Part shown: positions 62,694 to 64,000 of the stretch, in pieces
How the letters are laid out: the number at the start of each line of letters is the position of its first letter
Position numbering within the stretch: the first letter of the stretch is position 1
Assembly: GCA_958450365.1 (NCBI GenBank)
Contig: CAUEEP010000750.1
Coordinates: 186,001-250,000, forward strand
Direction of reading: 5' to 3'
DNA from: Mesorhabditis belari
Lineage: Eukaryota > Nematoda > Chromadorea > Rhabditida > Rhabditidae
Length of the DNA: 64,000 nucleotides
Made by a program: the position numbers and the translations under genes
Notes under the pieces: model-generated
Database searches by the model: none
What the model saw: only the letters and a program-made list of their open reading frames with translations
What the model was told of the DNA's origin: nothing

Positions 62694-63436
62694 ACTGTAT
62701 TTCCTCTGCTAGTAGAGCACCTGGATCGTTGCCTAAATTGCTCGAAATCTCGAAAACCGCTTATCAGAACCTATCGATGTGGGGTCGGAAAATGTAGCTG
62801 ACGATGGGATCTTGTGGGGGATTTGAGTGTTGAGCTTCTGCAAAAGCCTGGAACCCGTAAAATATTAGGTTGATGCAAAAGTCTTTTTCATTTTTTTCGT
62901 ACTTCTTTTGAAAAATAACAAAGTCATCAATTAACCTATGGTTTGCTCTAAATGAAAAGTGTTTATTGTTGAATTTCCCATCTTTTTAAGTCAATTTGGG
63001 TTCACTTTCAAGCAAATTCGAGAGTGAAAACGGGTTTTTCATAAAAATCTATAAAAACCTCTATAAAGAAATTGGCTGAATCAATTTCTCTGGAAATTTG
63101 GCCATCTACCGAACTTTTTGTGCTCTATCTTTTATTTATTAACATCAAGATTGGTTTCCTTAGCTAAAGCGTCTAAAATGCATCATCGAGCCGTCGCCTT
63201 TTTTGACTACCCGACTTCAGGCTCTCAAAAAAATCTAGACATAAGACATTTTAAACTCGTTTTAATGTCATTTTGCAGAAAAATAATTGGCCTTTCGAAT
63301 GCAATAAACCGTTGTTCAATTGGTGCATTGGTTACTTTTTAACGGAAGTACGAAAAAAATGAAAAAGACTTTTGCATCAACCTAATAGTCACCAACTCGG
63401 CTCGGCGGGGTGCACTACTATTAGAGAAAATACGGC
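62694..63436. mobile_element. MITE family A, copy 8, split by MITE E
   Basis: Left part 62694-62862 (TTTCCTCTGCTAGTAGAGCA ... CCGTAAAA) and right part 63388-63436 (GTCACCAACTCGGCTCGGCG ... TACTATTAGAGAAAATACGG) join exactly across the inserted element. Confidence 0.85.
62865..63385. mobile_element. MITE family E, 521 bp, complete
   Basis: Ends TTAGGTTGATGCAAAAGTCT / inverted, flanked by TA (62863-62864 and 63386-63387). No transposase. It is the uninterrupted form of the element at 45022-47195. Confidence 0.95.
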
Positions 63437-63632
63437 AATCGAAAGGAAAATCTGTCAAAATCTTGAGTTCAGATAAGATTCTCGGTTCTATAGCTAGAAT
63501 TAGTACAATTTTTGTATCATTTAATCTAAAAGAAACCTGATTTTCTAATCAAAGCCAATATCGAATAGCACAAACAATACACAAGCAAAATCCTTAAGCC
63601 CTAAATGTAGGAGGAAAAAAGAACCCATATAT

Positions 63633-63853
63633 CCCGTATTCTCTCTAATAGTAGTGCACCCTGAGCGTCGCCTAAATTCCTCGAAATCTCGAGAACCGCT
63701 TATCAGAACCTATTGATGTGCGATCGGAAAATGTAGCTGACGATGAGATCTTGTGGGGGATTTGAGTGTTCAGCTTCTGCAAAAGCTTGGAAACCGTAAA
63801 ATAGTCATCAACTCGGCACGGCGTGGTGCACTACTATTAGAGAAAATACGGTA
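63633..63853. mobile_element. MITE family A, copy 9
   Basis: CCGTATTCTCTCTAATAGTA ... CACTACTATTAGAGAAAATA, the best-preserved copy. The remaining bases to 64000 are AT-rich without visible features. Confidence 0.85.
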
Positions 63854-64000
63854 ACAGTTTGGCATCAATTAGGATAAAATGGCAACTTCATTAATAAACT
63901 CTTGGATTTTTTACAATCGGTACAATTCTATCAAACAATTCTAGCAAAAAGCTATCGATCACTGGTTTCAAAATCAAAATTATTAAAATGAAAAAGTTCT

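Overview
This window reads as a nematode (rhabditid) nuclear genome, probably a repeat-rich chromosome arm. The evidence is two serpentine chemoreceptor genes of the srv/srg and srh/sri types, a divergent pair of two-domain C-type lectin genes, a RING/B-box gene, short introns of 41-43 nt beside introns of several kb, and an interstitial block of the nematode telomere hexamer TTAGGC. The base composition is AT-rich, and a large part of the sequence is mobile-element-derived. I assembled the gene models by eye from splice signals and reading phase. The exon sums of the complete models keep frame, but no transcript evidence was available.

Layout. 1-5.7 kb: 3' part of an srv/srg-like chemoreceptor (minus), its introns filled by a 1.3-kb DNA transposon, a LINE fragment, a pogo-like element and mariner debris. 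5.7-9.4 kb: mini- and macrosatellites. 9.4-11 kb: small Cys-rich (Ly6-like) gene (minus). 11-14.5 kb: tRNA-derived SINEs and MITEs. 14.95-20.16 kb: srh/sri-like chemoreceptor (plus) with one probable frameshift and a mariner in an intron. 22.48-26.62 kb: two-exon gene of unknown function whose intron holds a 2.6-kb nested transposon. 26.7-28.6 kb: mariner derivatives and duplicated exon scraps. 29-33.1 kb: SAM-dependent methyltransferase (minus). 31.3-34 kb: tRNA-Trp/SINE cluster. 36.1-42.5 kb: seven-exon gene of unknown function (plus), with introns holding an element that carries an integrase-like ORF. 44-48.2 kb: three-level nest of transposons. 48.3-54.2 kb: head-to-head C-type lectin genes. 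54.5 kb: TTAGGC block. 55.7-60.2 kb: RING/B-box gene. 60-64 kb: tRNAs, minisatellite, two orphan exons and MITEs.

The host genes are typical environment-facing nematode families (chemosensation, lectin-type recognition, RING/B-box). No operon is evident. The most unusual material is in the mobile elements: (a) two Tc1-like transposons with long terminal inverted repeats whose transposases have about 49 residues, not 34, between the second and third catalytic acids, and which share an intron; (b) an element family ending in ATGTCGTAGCCGATTATGA, one member of which carries an integrase-type zinc-binding ORF; (c) a transposon with tandem-repeat ends, an 8-bp target duplication and a recognisable empty site in the same window; (d) MITE ends that sit directly at host splice acceptors.
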